This document shows, piece after piece, positions 23,419 through 31,207 of a stretch of DNA of 33,765 nt. The notes beneath the pieces were generated by a model, which saw only the letters and a program-made list of their open reading frames with translations, was not told the DNA's origin and searched no databases. Numbering within the stretch: position 1 is the stretch's first letter; each line of letters starts with the position of its first letter. The DNA lies in the NCBI GenBank assembly GCA_040380145.1, contig JBEIJQ010000015.1:1-33765 (forward strand), written 5' to 3'. The position numbers and the translations under genes were made by a program. Source of the stretch: JBEIJQ01 sp040380145. Lineage in GTDB: Bacteria > Bacteroidota > Bacteroidia > Chitinophagales > Saprospiraceae.

Positions 23419-25812
23419 ATGAACGTACTCAACAGTTCCCAAAAACGGATGCAGACAGCCATCCGATCGACCCTTTGGTGTGCAGTGTTGCTTTGGGCCC
23501 CTTGCGCAATCTCGGCCCAACAAACGCTCCCACAACAAACCCCGGTGCACGATGCCCAAAAATTCGCCCAGTTGGACATCGAACTGCCCACCCCCAACAC
23601 TTACCGCAGCGCATCGGGCGCACCCGGTCATGCATATTGGCAACAGCGCGCAGACTACAACATCAAGATCGAAATCAACGACGATAAGCAGCGCATCGAC
23701 GGCGAGGAGACCATCACCTACCAAAACAATTCCCCTGACGCGCTCTCGTACCTGTGGCTCCAATTGGATCAAAACCTGTACGCCAAATCATCCGAAACCT
23801 ACGCCACCGAAACCCAAACCATTTCGGATCGGATGAGTTTTTCGGACCTGCGCCGATTGCTCAATACCTTTGAAGGAGGCTTCAAGATCGAACATGTGAA
23901 GGACGACAACGGCAAACCCCTGTCTTTTACCATCGTCCACACGATGATGCGCGTGGACCTTCCACAACCCCTCAAACCGGGCGGTAAAATCTCTTTCAAT
24001 GTGAAATGGTGGTACAATGTCCACAACGCCGCTCAAATGGGCGGACGGGCCGGTTATGAATTTTTCCCGAAAGACGGAAATTACACCTACCACATCGCCC
24101 AATTCTATCCTCGCTTGTGCGCCTATACCGATGTGGAAGGATGGCAGCACAAGCAGTTCCTCGGACGCGGCGAATTCACCCTGACCTTCGGAGATTACCA
24201 ACTGAGCATCACCGTACCCGAAGACCACATCGTGGGCGCCACGGGAGAATTGCAGAATCCCAACCAAGTGCTCACCGCGGAACAACGACAGCGGTTCGAC
24301 AAGGCCCGTAACGCCGAGGAACCGGTGATCATCGTCACACAAGACGAAGCCGTGGAAAACGAAAAAGAAAAAGCCACGGGCAAAAAAACCTGGGTTTTCA
24401 AAGCGGAAAATGTCCGTGATGTGGCCTTCACCTCGTCCCGAAAATATATCTGGGACGCCATGGGCGTGAAATTGGGGAACCGCACGGTAATGGCCATGTC
24501 GTACTACCCCAAAGAAGGCAATCCCCTGTGGGAAAAGTATTCTACCAAAGTGGTTGCGCACACCCTACGGACATACTCCAAATACACCTTCGATTATCCG
24601 TATCCGGTGGCCATCTCCAACCACGCCTCCTTCACCGGAATGGAATACCCGATGATCAGTTTCAACTTTGGTCGCCCCGAAGCGGATGGCACCTACGGAG
24701 AACGGACCAAATGGGGCATGATCGGTGTGATCATCCATGAAGTGGGACACAACTGGTTTCCGATGATCGTCAACAGCGACGAACGCCAATGGACCTGGAT
24801 GGACGAAGGATTAAATTCGTTCCTGCAGTATTTGTCCGAACAAGAATTCGACCGCAGCTTTCCCTCGCGGCGCGGCGCGGCCCGCGGCATTACCGAGTAT
24901 ATGTCGAGCGACAAAAAAGGCCAAGTGCCCATCATGACCAGCTCCGACAATGTGCTTCAGTTCGGCAACAATTCGTACGGCAAACCGGCCGCCGCCCTCA
25001 ATATCCTGCGCGAAACGGTGATGGGCCGCGAACTGTTCGACTTCGCTTTCAAGGAATACTCCAACCGCTGGAAATTCAAGCATCCTGCTCCAGCTGATTT
25101 TTTCCGCACGATGGAAGACGCTTCCGGCATCGACCTGGATTGGTTTTGGCGCGGCTGGTTCTATACCGTCGATCATGTGGACATCAGCCTCGACGATGTG
25201 AAATGGTTCCGAATGGACACCCGGAACCCGGAAATCGAAAAACCTTTTTCCGAAAAACTCGATAAAGATCGTCCGGAAAACATATCCGAACAACGCAACC
25301 GTGAAGCCATCACCCAAACGGCAGTAGAAAAGGATCCGGCGCTCAAAGATTTTTATTCCGACTATAATCCTTTCTCTATCAATGCTTTGGACAAACAGGA
25401 GTACCAAAAATTCTGGGAAGGGCTCAACGAGGAAGAACGCAAGATGATGGGCCTCGGCTACTACTTCTACCAGTTGGATTTCACCAACCGCGGAGGCTTG
25501 CTGATGCCCCTGATCCTGGAATTCAAGTTTGCGGACGGCACCACCGAAGTCAAGCGCATCCCCGCGGAAGTGTGGCGCTACCACACCGGCAAGGCCAACA
25601 AAGTATTTTTCTTCGAAAAAGAAGTGGTCCAAGTGTCGCTGGATCCATTTATGGAAACCGCCGATTGCGATCTGGAAAACAATTATTTCCCGCCGAAACT
25701 GCAGCCCTCCCGCTTCCAGTTGTTCAAGGGCGGCTCGGGACGCTATCCCTCCGAAGGCGAAAACCCGATGCAGCGCGACAAGCGGGCAAAAGAGCTGGAC
25801 GGCAAGAAATGA
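23419..25812 (+). CDS. M1-family zinc metallopeptidase
   Basis: The 797-residue exported gluzincin has a signal peptide near residues 12-34 (cut near ISAQQ). The active site is HEVGHNWF (H440, E441, H444) with the third zinc ligand E463 in WMDEGLNSF, exactly 18 residues after the second histidine. The aminopeptidase exopeptidase motif GxMEN appears as FTGMEYP. It belongs to the large Bacteroidota M1 group with extra C-terminal beta domains, and probably acts in the periplasm or on the cell surface on peptides. The upstream HupE/SprB-like gene is 34 bases away. A strong bidirectional terminator follows the stop. Confidence 0.93.
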   Translation: MNVLNSSQKRMQTAIRSTLWCAVLLWAPCAISAQQTLPQQTPVHDAQKFAQLDIELPTPNTYRSASGAPGHAYWQQRADYNIKIEINDDKQRIDGEETITYQNNSPDALSYLWLQLDQNLYAKSSETYATETQTISDRMSFSDLRRLLNTFEGGFKIEHVKDDNGKPLSFTIVHTMMRVDLPQPLKPGGKISFNVKWWYNVHNAAQMGGRAGYEFFPKDGNYTYHIAQFYPRLCAYTDVEGWQHKQFLGRGEFTLTFGDYQLSITVPEDHIVGATGELQNPNQVLTAEQRQRFDKARNAEEPVIIVTQDEAVENEKEKATGKKTWVFKAENVRDVAFTSSRKYIWDAMGVKLGNRTVMAMSYYPKEGNPLWEKYSTKVVAHTLRTYSKYTFDYPYPVAISNHASFTGMEYPMISFNFGRPEADGTYGERTKWGMIGVIIHEVGHNWFPMIVNSDERQWTWMDEGLNSFLQYLSEQEFDRSFPSRRGAARGITEYMSSDKKGQVPIMTSSDNVLQFGNNSYGKPAAALNILRETVMGRELFDFAFKEYSNRWKFKHPAPADFFRTMEDASGIDLDWFWRGWFYTVDHVDISLDDVKWFRMDTRNPEIEKPFSEKLDKDRPENISEQRNREAITQTAVEKDPALKDFYSDYNPFSINALDKQEYQKFWEGLNEEERKMMGLGYYFYQLDFTNRGGLLMPLILEFKFADGTTEVKRIPAEVWRYHTGKANKVFFFEKEVVQVSLDPFMETADCDLENNYFPPKLQPSRFQLFKGGSGRYPSEGENPMQRDKRAKELDGKK

Positions 25813-25830
25813 CCTCCCTTTCAACCCCAA

Positions 25831-25870
25831 AAAGAAAGCCTGCCGTTTGGAACGGCAGGCTTTCTTTTTT
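25831..25870. terminator. Bidirectional intrinsic terminator between M1 peptidase and HD gene
   Basis: A perfect 17-bp stem (AAAGAAAGCCTGCCGTT with AACGGCAGGCTTTCTTT, loop TGG) is followed by T residues on the plus strand. On the minus strand the stem also ends in a T-rich stretch. It lies between two convergent genes and should serve both. Confidence 0.9.
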
Positions 25871-25887
25871 AAACCCTATCGGGCGTT

Positions 25888-26460
25888 TCAGAACGATACG
25901 AGTTGAATTCCTTTTGTGTTCGATTCAAACCATTCCAAAGGCAGCAGGGTCTTGTCGCCAGTGAGGGTGTCGCATTTGAAAAAAAGATAATACAGCTGCA
26001 TATCGTTGCCCATGCGCTTATAGACTTTGTCCATCAAACGATCGGCGATATCTTGGCGATTGTATACCATGGATTGCCAAGCGTAATAAGCATTGTCGTG
26101 CATCAAAATGGTGTTCAACGTAGGAACATGGTCCAAGTATCCTCGCGCAAATTTGTAGGCGATCACCGCGTGGTGTTTGGACAACTTGCGCGGAAAAGAA
26201 CGGTCTTCGAGATACTTGAAAGTATCGTGGACGATGGTCACCAGACGCAATCGACGGCGCATTTCCGGATCGGTCGTGCACCTGTCCACATTGTCGAGCA
26301 CCTCCCGGATGTGCAGGATGACCTTGCCTTCCGGATGACCGTAGCGGGGCTTGCCCCAAAAGGCTCCCTTGCGCCACAATTCGTCGCGGATGATGCGGGC
26401 CTCCAGCTCCGTTTCGGGTCGGATGAGCGCTTCTATGCCGATGTCGGTCGTAATGGACAC
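25888..26460 (-). CDS. HD-domain protein (probable phosphohydrolase)
   Basis: The 190-residue cytoplasmic protein has an HD-superfamily pattern: HIREVLDNVD (H50), IVHDTFKYLE (H78-D79), HHAVIAY (H96, H97) and MHDNAYYAW (H121, D122). These residues are placed as the metal ligands of HD phosphohydrolases. The fold includes nucleotidases, (p)ppGpp hydrolases and cyclic-nucleotide phosphodiesterases, and I cannot tell which reaction this one performs. The start is GTG at 26460 (reading SITTDIGIEAL); no in-frame ATG lies upstream. Upstream minus-strand bases include TATCTTTA and TATCTTTC, each one mismatch from the -7 consensus. The gene is downstream of valS, with 94 bases between. Confidence 0.75.
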   Translation of the reverse strand: MSITTDIGIEALIRPETELEARIIRDELWRKGAFWGKPRYGHPEGKVILHIREVLDNVDRCTTDPEMRRRLRLVTIVHDTFKYLEDRSFPRKLSKHHAVIAYKFARGYLDHVPTLNTILMHDNAYYAWQSMVYNRQDIADRLMDKVYKRMGNDMQLYYLFFKCDTLTGDKTLLPLEWFESNTKGIQLVSF

Positions 26461-26554
26461 TGCCGGTGTAGATTGTGCAGAAAGATAGACTGCGGATAAA
26501 CCGAGTTAAAGATAATTACTTTTTTTTACCGAAAAACAAACGATCCCGATTGAT

Positions 26555-29224
26555 TCAATATTTGTTCAACATTTCTTCCAAAATGGCCAACCTTGCCTGT
26601 CCGTCGGAGAGTTTCTTCCGCTCGTTGTCAGCAACGGCGGCAGGAGCGCTGCCCACGAATTTTTCGTTCGACAACTTGGCTTGGACGGACGCGACAAAAG
26701 AGCGGGCGTGTTCGAGTTCTTTGAGCAGTTTTTCCTTTTCGGCCTCGGCGTCAACGGCCTTTTCGAAGGCGAGGAAATACTTTTCGGTGCCGGCCACAAA
26801 AGAAGTACCCTGGGGCTCGGCATCGGAAATCTCCAGTTTTTCGAGGAAAGCCAGTTTTTGAATAGTTTCGCGCAGACCCTCGATGGCAAAAAAGGAACGG
26901 GCCGAAGGACTGTCTTTGGCCACGAGCATCAACGGATCACGGGGCTTGAGCTGGTGATTGTTGCGCGCCTCGCGCACCTTGGCCACCAGATCTTTGGCGA
27001 TATCGCCCTGATACAGGAAAGCCTTGTCGAAATCAGCCGCAGCGGGATAACGGCTGACGATGCAATCATCGCCTTCCCGGCGCTCGCGGAGTCGGTGCCA
27101 GATCTCCTCTGTCACGAACGGCATGAAAGGATGGAGCAGCTGCATCGATCGCTCGAAAAAACGCAGCGTGGCGGCGTAAGTGGCCGCATCGATGGGTTGC
27201 TCATAGTCGGGTTTGACCATTTCGAGATACCACGAACAGAAATCGTCCCAAATGAAAGTGTACAGGGATTTCAAGGCCTCCGACAGGCGGTATTCGGCAA
27301 AGAGTTCGTGCTGCTCAGCGATGCGGCGCTCGAGGGATTCCTCGAACCAGCGGACGGCATAGAGGTTGGCTGCGGGTACGGGCAAATCTTCCGAAACGGT
27401 CCAACCCTTGACAAGGCGGAGGGCGTTCCAGAGTTTGTTGCAGAAATTGCGGCCCTGCTCGCACAGAGCACTTTCGTTGATGATCTGCTTGGTGGCCTTG
27501 TCGAAGGGCGCATCGAACACGAGGTCGCCGCCGGCCGGGGAAGACGAGAGCAGACCGAAACGCACACCGTCCGCTCCGTACTTGTGGAGCAGTTCCATCG
27601 AATCGGGGGAATTGCCCAAAGATTTGGACATCTTGCGGCGGTACTGGTCGCGGACCATACCGGTAAAATACACATGCTCAAAAGGCCGTTCTCCGCGCCA
27701 TTCGTAACCCGCCATGATCATTCGGGCCACCCAGAAGAAAATGATGTCCCAGCCGGTCACCAGCACGCTCGTGGGATAGTAATAGGCGACTTCCTTTTCG
27801 TTTTCGAAACCATCGAAAACCGATATCGGCCATAGCCAGGAAGAAAACCAGGTATCCACCACATCCTCTTCTTGGCGCAAATCGGAAATTTGAAGAGCGG
27901 GATTGCCGGTGGCCTTGCGCGCCGATTCGAGAGCAACCTCGGCGGTCTCTTCCACGAAGACATGCTCGCCGTAGTACCAAGCGGGGATGCGCTGCCCCCA
28001 CCACAGTTGGCGGGAAACGCACCAGTCGCGGATGTTCGACATCCAGTGGCGGTACATGTTGCGGTAATGGTCGGGATAGAATTTAACTTCCCCGCCTTCA
28101 ACGGCGTCGAGCGCTTGCTTGGCGAGGGTGTTCATATCCACGAACCACTGAAGGGATAGCCTCGGCTCCACCACGGTATTGGTGCGCTCGGAGCGACCGA
28201 TGTTGGTGCGGTAATCCTCCAATTTGACCAAGGTGCCAGACGCGTCGAGCAGGCCCTTCATCATTTTGCGGGCCACAAAACGGTCCTTGCCGATGAGCTC
28301 GGGCAGGACCGCGTGTTCGTTGAGCGTGCCGTCTTCGTTGAGCACATCGATGACCTCCAATCCGAATCGCTGGCCGATGGCGTAGTCGTTCTGGTCGTGT
28401 GCGGGCGTGATCTTGAGCGCACCCGTGCCGAATGCCTGGTCCACATAATCGTCGGCGATGACGGGAACCGGCCGATCGATCAACGGGATGCGGACGCGCT
28501 TGCCGACGAGATGCGCATAGCGCTCGTCGGAGGGATTGACCGCCACGGCCACATCGGCAAAGATCGTCTCGGGACGCTGGGTCGCGATCACGATGCCCTC
28601 GGTTTCGGATCCCTCCAAGCGATAGAGCACATGGAACAACTGCGCCTGCTCCTCGTGATAGACCACTTCTTCGTTCGAAAGAACGGTTTTGGCCTCCACG
28701 TCCCAGTTCACCATCCGATGGGCGCGGTACAGTTTGCCTTTTTTGTACAGATCCACGAAAACCCTCACCACGGCAGCCGACAACTTCGGCTCCATCGTGA
28801 AACGCGTACGATCCCAATCGCACGAAGCGCCCAAAGTTTTGAGCTGCTCGAGGATGATACCGCCGTATTTGTCCTTCCAGGCAAATGCGTGTTCCAAAAA
28901 CTCTTCCCGTGTGATGTCGGCCTTGCGGATCCCTTTTTCTCGCAACATCGCCACCACCTTCGCCTCGGTGGCGATGGATGCGTGGTCGGTGCCGGGCACC
29001 CAACAGGCGTTTTTGCCTTCCATGCGGGCCTTGCGCACGAGGATGTCCTGAATGGTGTTGTTGAGCATGTGGCCCATGTGCAGCACGCCCGTCACGTTCG
29101 GGGGCGGTATCACAACGGTGAACGGCTCGCGATCATCGGGAACGGAGCGGAAATATCCGTGGCGCATCCAGTGGGCGTACCAGTTCTGTTCGGTCTCTGC
29201 GGAAGAATACTGCTTGGGCAACAT
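26555..29224 (-). CDS. valS: Valyl-tRNA synthetase
   Basis: The 889-residue class I synthetase charges tRNA(Val) with valine. The HIGH-type motif is PPPNVTGVLHMGHM (HMGH at 49-52), the WVPGTDHASIATE segment follows, and KMSKSLGNSPD is the KMSKS loop. The CP1 editing domain is present (VIATQRPETIFADVAVAV). An anticodon-binding domain and a C-terminal coiled-coil arm rich in Lys/Glu complete the protein. The ATG at 29224 (MLPKQYSSAETEQNWYAHW) is the family start; the frame is open upstream but the extra stretch is not conserved-looking. It reads away from oriC, and its promoter must lie in the adjacent AT-rich intergenic region. Confidence 0.97.
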   Translation of the reverse strand: MLPKQYSSAETEQNWYAHWMRHGYFRSVPDDREPFTVVIPPPNVTGVLHMGHMLNNTIQDILVRKARMEGKNACWVPGTDHASIATEAKVVAMLREKGIRKADITREEFLEHAFAWKDKYGGIILEQLKTLGASCDWDRTRFTMEPKLSAAVVRVFVDLYKKGKLYRAHRMVNWDVEAKTVLSNEEVVYHEEQAQLFHVLYRLEGSETEGIVIATQRPETIFADVAVAVNPSDERYAHLVGKRVRIPLIDRPVPVIADDYVDQAFGTGALKITPAHDQNDYAIGQRFGLEVIDVLNEDGTLNEHAVLPELIGKDRFVARKMMKGLLDASGTLVKLEDYRTNIGRSERTNTVVEPRLSLQWFVDMNTLAKQALDAVEGGEVKFYPDHYRNMYRHWMSNIRDWCVSRQLWWGQRIPAWYYGEHVFVEETAEVALESARKATGNPALQISDLRQEEDVVDTWFSSWLWPISVFDGFENEKEVAYYYPTSVLVTGWDIIFFWVARMIMAGYEWRGERPFEHVYFTGMVRDQYRRKMSKSLGNSPDSMELLHKYGADGVRFGLLSSSPAGGDLVFDAPFDKATKQIINESALCEQGRNFCNKLWNALRLVKGWTVSEDLPVPAANLYAVRWFEESLERRIAEQHELFAEYRLSEALKSLYTFIWDDFCSWYLEMVKPDYEQPIDAATYAATLRFFERSMQLLHPFMPFVTEEIWHRLRERREGDDCIVSRYPAAADFDKAFLYQGDIAKDLVAKVREARNNHQLKPRDPLMLVAKDSPSARSFFAIEGLRETIQKLAFLEKLEISDAEPQGTSFVAGTEKYFLAFEKAVDAEAEKEKLLKELEHARSFVASVQAKLSNEKFVGSAPAAVADNERKKLSDGQARLAILEEMLNKY

Positions 29225-29523
29225 CAGGGGTCCGGTAAAAGGGAGAAAGTAAAAGGAATATGGGCAAAAATGCGGCACAAATGGCACTATTCCAAAGACT
29301 TCGCGATATTATTTTCATATTTTGTTCATTTTCATTTTTTTATAAAAAAATAAAAACAAAAACGATCCGACAGGATCCAGCGAAAAAAACGGCTTACCGG
29401 CACCGAAAAGACGCTCGAAAATGCCCGTCGCCGGATGTGCAAAACCAAGGGCCCGATAGATGTGCAAAAAGGTGGAAAACTTCTCGAAACCTTTGCCCAC
29501 AGCGGATTTATCTTTTCCACAAA

Positions 29524-29544
29524 TGTGGATAAACATGTGGATAA
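29524..29544 (-). other. Tandem DnaA boxes, left end of oriC
   Basis: Two exact TTATCCACA boxes on the minus strand (29524-29532 and 29536-29544) repeat with a 12-base period, and a one-mismatch box TTTTCCACA precedes them on the plus strand at 29513-29521. An AT-rich stretch starts 25 bases to the right. Confidence 0.88.
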
Positions 29545-30031
29545 ACCGCTGGGAGACTTCATCTGCTATGTCATATTTTAATATAAAAATCTATCTATCA
29601 GTATATTGACAGAAAATGCAGCAATTCAGTGTTTTGCGACGAACAGACCTCAGCGAAAATAAGACAGGTGCAAAAACAGGCTGTTTCTGTCCCTCCCCAA
29701 AAAGTTATCCACACGCATTTGGGCCATTTACGTCAAAAGCCCACCAATGCCCGATTCTCGTAAAAAAGTTATTCAGGCCGGATCTTGATAAAAATGTGGA
29801 CAACTCCGGAGTTATCCACATTTTGCCCCCCATTGGTCGGGGGAAAGAGGCAGTCTGCACCACCGATGTTGGCGGATGTGGATAACCACCACAGAAAACA
29901 ACTCGAAAAGGGAGGTTTGTCCACATGCCGCGAACGGCCTTTTTATCCACAACGCACTTATCAACGGCCTGTTGATAAAGACTAATTTATATTGAAAATC
30001 AATTTATTGAAATGTGGATAAACCCATAAAA

Positions 30032-30083
30032 AACGGGTCGAAAACGATCGCGCCCCGAGAAGCGGTCCCGTTTTCGACCCGTT
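30032..30083 (-). terminator. Hairpin/terminator at the oriC right edge
   Basis: A perfect 15-bp inverted repeat, AACGGGTCGAAAACG (30032-30046) and CGTTTTCGACCCGTT (30069-30083), has a 22-base centre. Read on the minus strand the stem is followed by TTTTTAT, so it would end transcripts of the lipoprotein gene before they enter oriC. Its right arm overlaps the DnaA box at 30082 by two bases. The loop is large for a terminator. Confidence 0.6.
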
Positions 30084-30150
30084 ATCCACATATCCACAGC
30101 CTCTATTATTATGATTGAATATTTTAAATAAAATAAAGAACCATTATAAT
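30082..30150 (+). other. Candidate DNA unwinding element (DnaA-box pair, trio-like triplets, AT tract)
   Basis: TTATCCACA (30082-30090) overlaps by one base the near-box ATATCCACA (30090-30098). A short GCCTC spacer is followed by the triplets TAT TAT TAT GAT (30104-30115) and then an AT-rich tract to about 30150. The order and spacing match, from memory, the Bacillus subtilis basal unwinding system, in which complement-strand DnaA-trios guide DnaA onto single-stranded DNA. Confidence 0.7.
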
Positions 30151-30168
30151 GGGTGTGGAAAAGCGGTC

Positions 30169-31089
30169 TTACTCCACGAAGGGCATCATGCCGCGGACGC
30201 CCATGTCCACCACACGGTCGGTCTGCGCGCCGGTTGCGTAGATATCGAACTGGCCGTTGCCGTCGCCGTCTTCCCATTCGAAACTGTTGTTGATGGAAAC
30301 GGACAGCACGACGGTGATGTCTTCGGTTTCGTTGCCGGTGATGACCAGCGGTTGGGGCAGGGCGCCGGTGACCACGCAGGAGCCCGGCGGGATGGGCGAG
30401 GTCGCCCACAACGGATTGGGGACGGTCGTGGCGCCGGTCGGTGCTTGTCCGGTCGAAACTTGGTTGTAAAACTGATTGTAGGGCGGCTGTATGTTGGGTT
30501 CGAAGCCCCAATAGCCCTGCGCGCGGTTGTTGTTGACCGCGATGCTCTGTGTGCGGATGGTGTAGTCGTCGATGTAGGTGTTGAAGCCCACGAAGGAGGC
30601 TATGGTGCCGGATTGGTTGTTGAGATCGCCGAATGTGGGGATACTGCGGATGTTGAGGCGGATGTCGTAATTTTGGTAGGCCAGCGAAGCGCGCACATAG
30701 GTGTAGGTGCCGGGCGCCAGTTCGCTGATCGGGATCTCGAGGAACACGCTGTCGCCCTCGGCCACGATGGCTTGGTCGAAATCGATGGCGTTCGCTCCGT
30801 TGTGGACCAGTTCGGGGGCTTTGTACACCACATCGCCGAGGCCCAGGAGGGTCAGGAAAGAGGGCGCGAATTCGATGTAGTGGACGCACATCGAGCGGAA
30901 GTCCGGGGTTTGGGCGGCGTGTCCGGCGGGGATGGCGGCCTGTTGTCCGTAGTTGTTGAGCCGGGCCTGGGTGGGATCGAAGCGGAGTTTGAAGCGGATC
31001 TTGGGCACATTGGGCACGGGTTCGTCGCTTTCACAGGCGGAGAAACCGACGGCGAGGCCGAGGAGGAGGAAAAGAAGCGTTTTTTTCAT
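30169..31089 (-). CDS. Uncharacterised lipoprotein
   Basis: The 306-residue protein has a lipoprotein signal (MKKTLLFLLLGLAVGFSAC, lipidated C19), so it should be anchored in a membrane, by context the outer one. The mature part is beta-rich, with IRFKLRFDPTQARLNN at its start and repeated ISELAPGTYTYVRASLAYQNYDIRLN-type strands. Near the C-terminus EWEDGDGNGQFDIY looks like a calcium-binding DxDxNxxxD loop. I do not recognise the family; the layout recalls MbnP-like and other SusE/F-like surface lipoproteins but no firm match is claimed. The minus-strand element TATGTTTG (31129-31122) lies 32 bases upstream. The gene reads towards oriC and ends 19 bases from its AT-rich edge. Confidence 0.8.
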   Translation of the reverse strand: MKKTLLFLLLGLAVGFSACESDEPVPNVPKIRFKLRFDPTQARLNNYGQQAAIPAGHAAQTPDFRSMCVHYIEFAPSFLTLLGLGDVVYKAPELVHNGANAIDFDQAIVAEGDSVFLEIPISELAPGTYTYVRASLAYQNYDIRLNIRSIPTFGDLNNQSGTIASFVGFNTYIDDYTIRTQSIAVNNNRAQGYWGFEPNIQPPYNQFYNQVSTGQAPTGATTVPNPLWATSPIPPGSCVVTGALPQPLVITGNETEDITVVLSVSINNSFEWEDGDGNGQFDIYATGAQTDRVVDMGVRGMMPFVE

Positions 31090-31121
31090 GTGGGGGAAGT
31101 GTTTTGAAGATGATTTTCACA

Positions 31122-31129
31122 CAAACATA
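31122..31129 (-). promoter_or_regulatory. -7 promoter element for the lipoprotein gene
   Basis: The minus strand reads TATGTTTG, an exact TAnnTTTG match, 32 bases before the ATG at 31089. The -33 element is not clear. Confidence 0.5.
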
Positions 31130-31207
31130 GCAAAACCGACCGATTTGTTCTTTCTTTGGCGTTGCCAACCCCTCGGGGGAAAAGCCCTCAAAAAACTCTT
31201 TCCTGCC

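Larger units (their letters stand above)
29225..30168. other. oriC: Intergenic region holding the candidate chromosomal origin oriC
   Basis: This 944-base gap has no credible gene. Between 29513 and 30098 it contains eight exact DnaA boxes (TTATCCACA or its complement): 29524, 29536, 29705, 29812, 29877, 29943, 30013 and 30082. One-mismatch boxes start at 29513, 29795, 29917, 29970 and 30090. AT-rich tracts lie at about 29310-29370, 29570-29610 and 30100-30150. Box density of this order is expected by chance nowhere in a GC-rich genome and is the signature of oriC. The region also holds the valS promoter area on its left and a terminator-like hairpin on its right. It lies about 9 kb from dnaA. 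Confidence 0.9.

Noticed and set aside
29958..29966. TTATCAACG as a further DnaA box
   Set aside because: Two mismatches to TTATCCACA, so not counted. The neighbouring TGTTGATAA at 29970 has one and is kept as a weak box.
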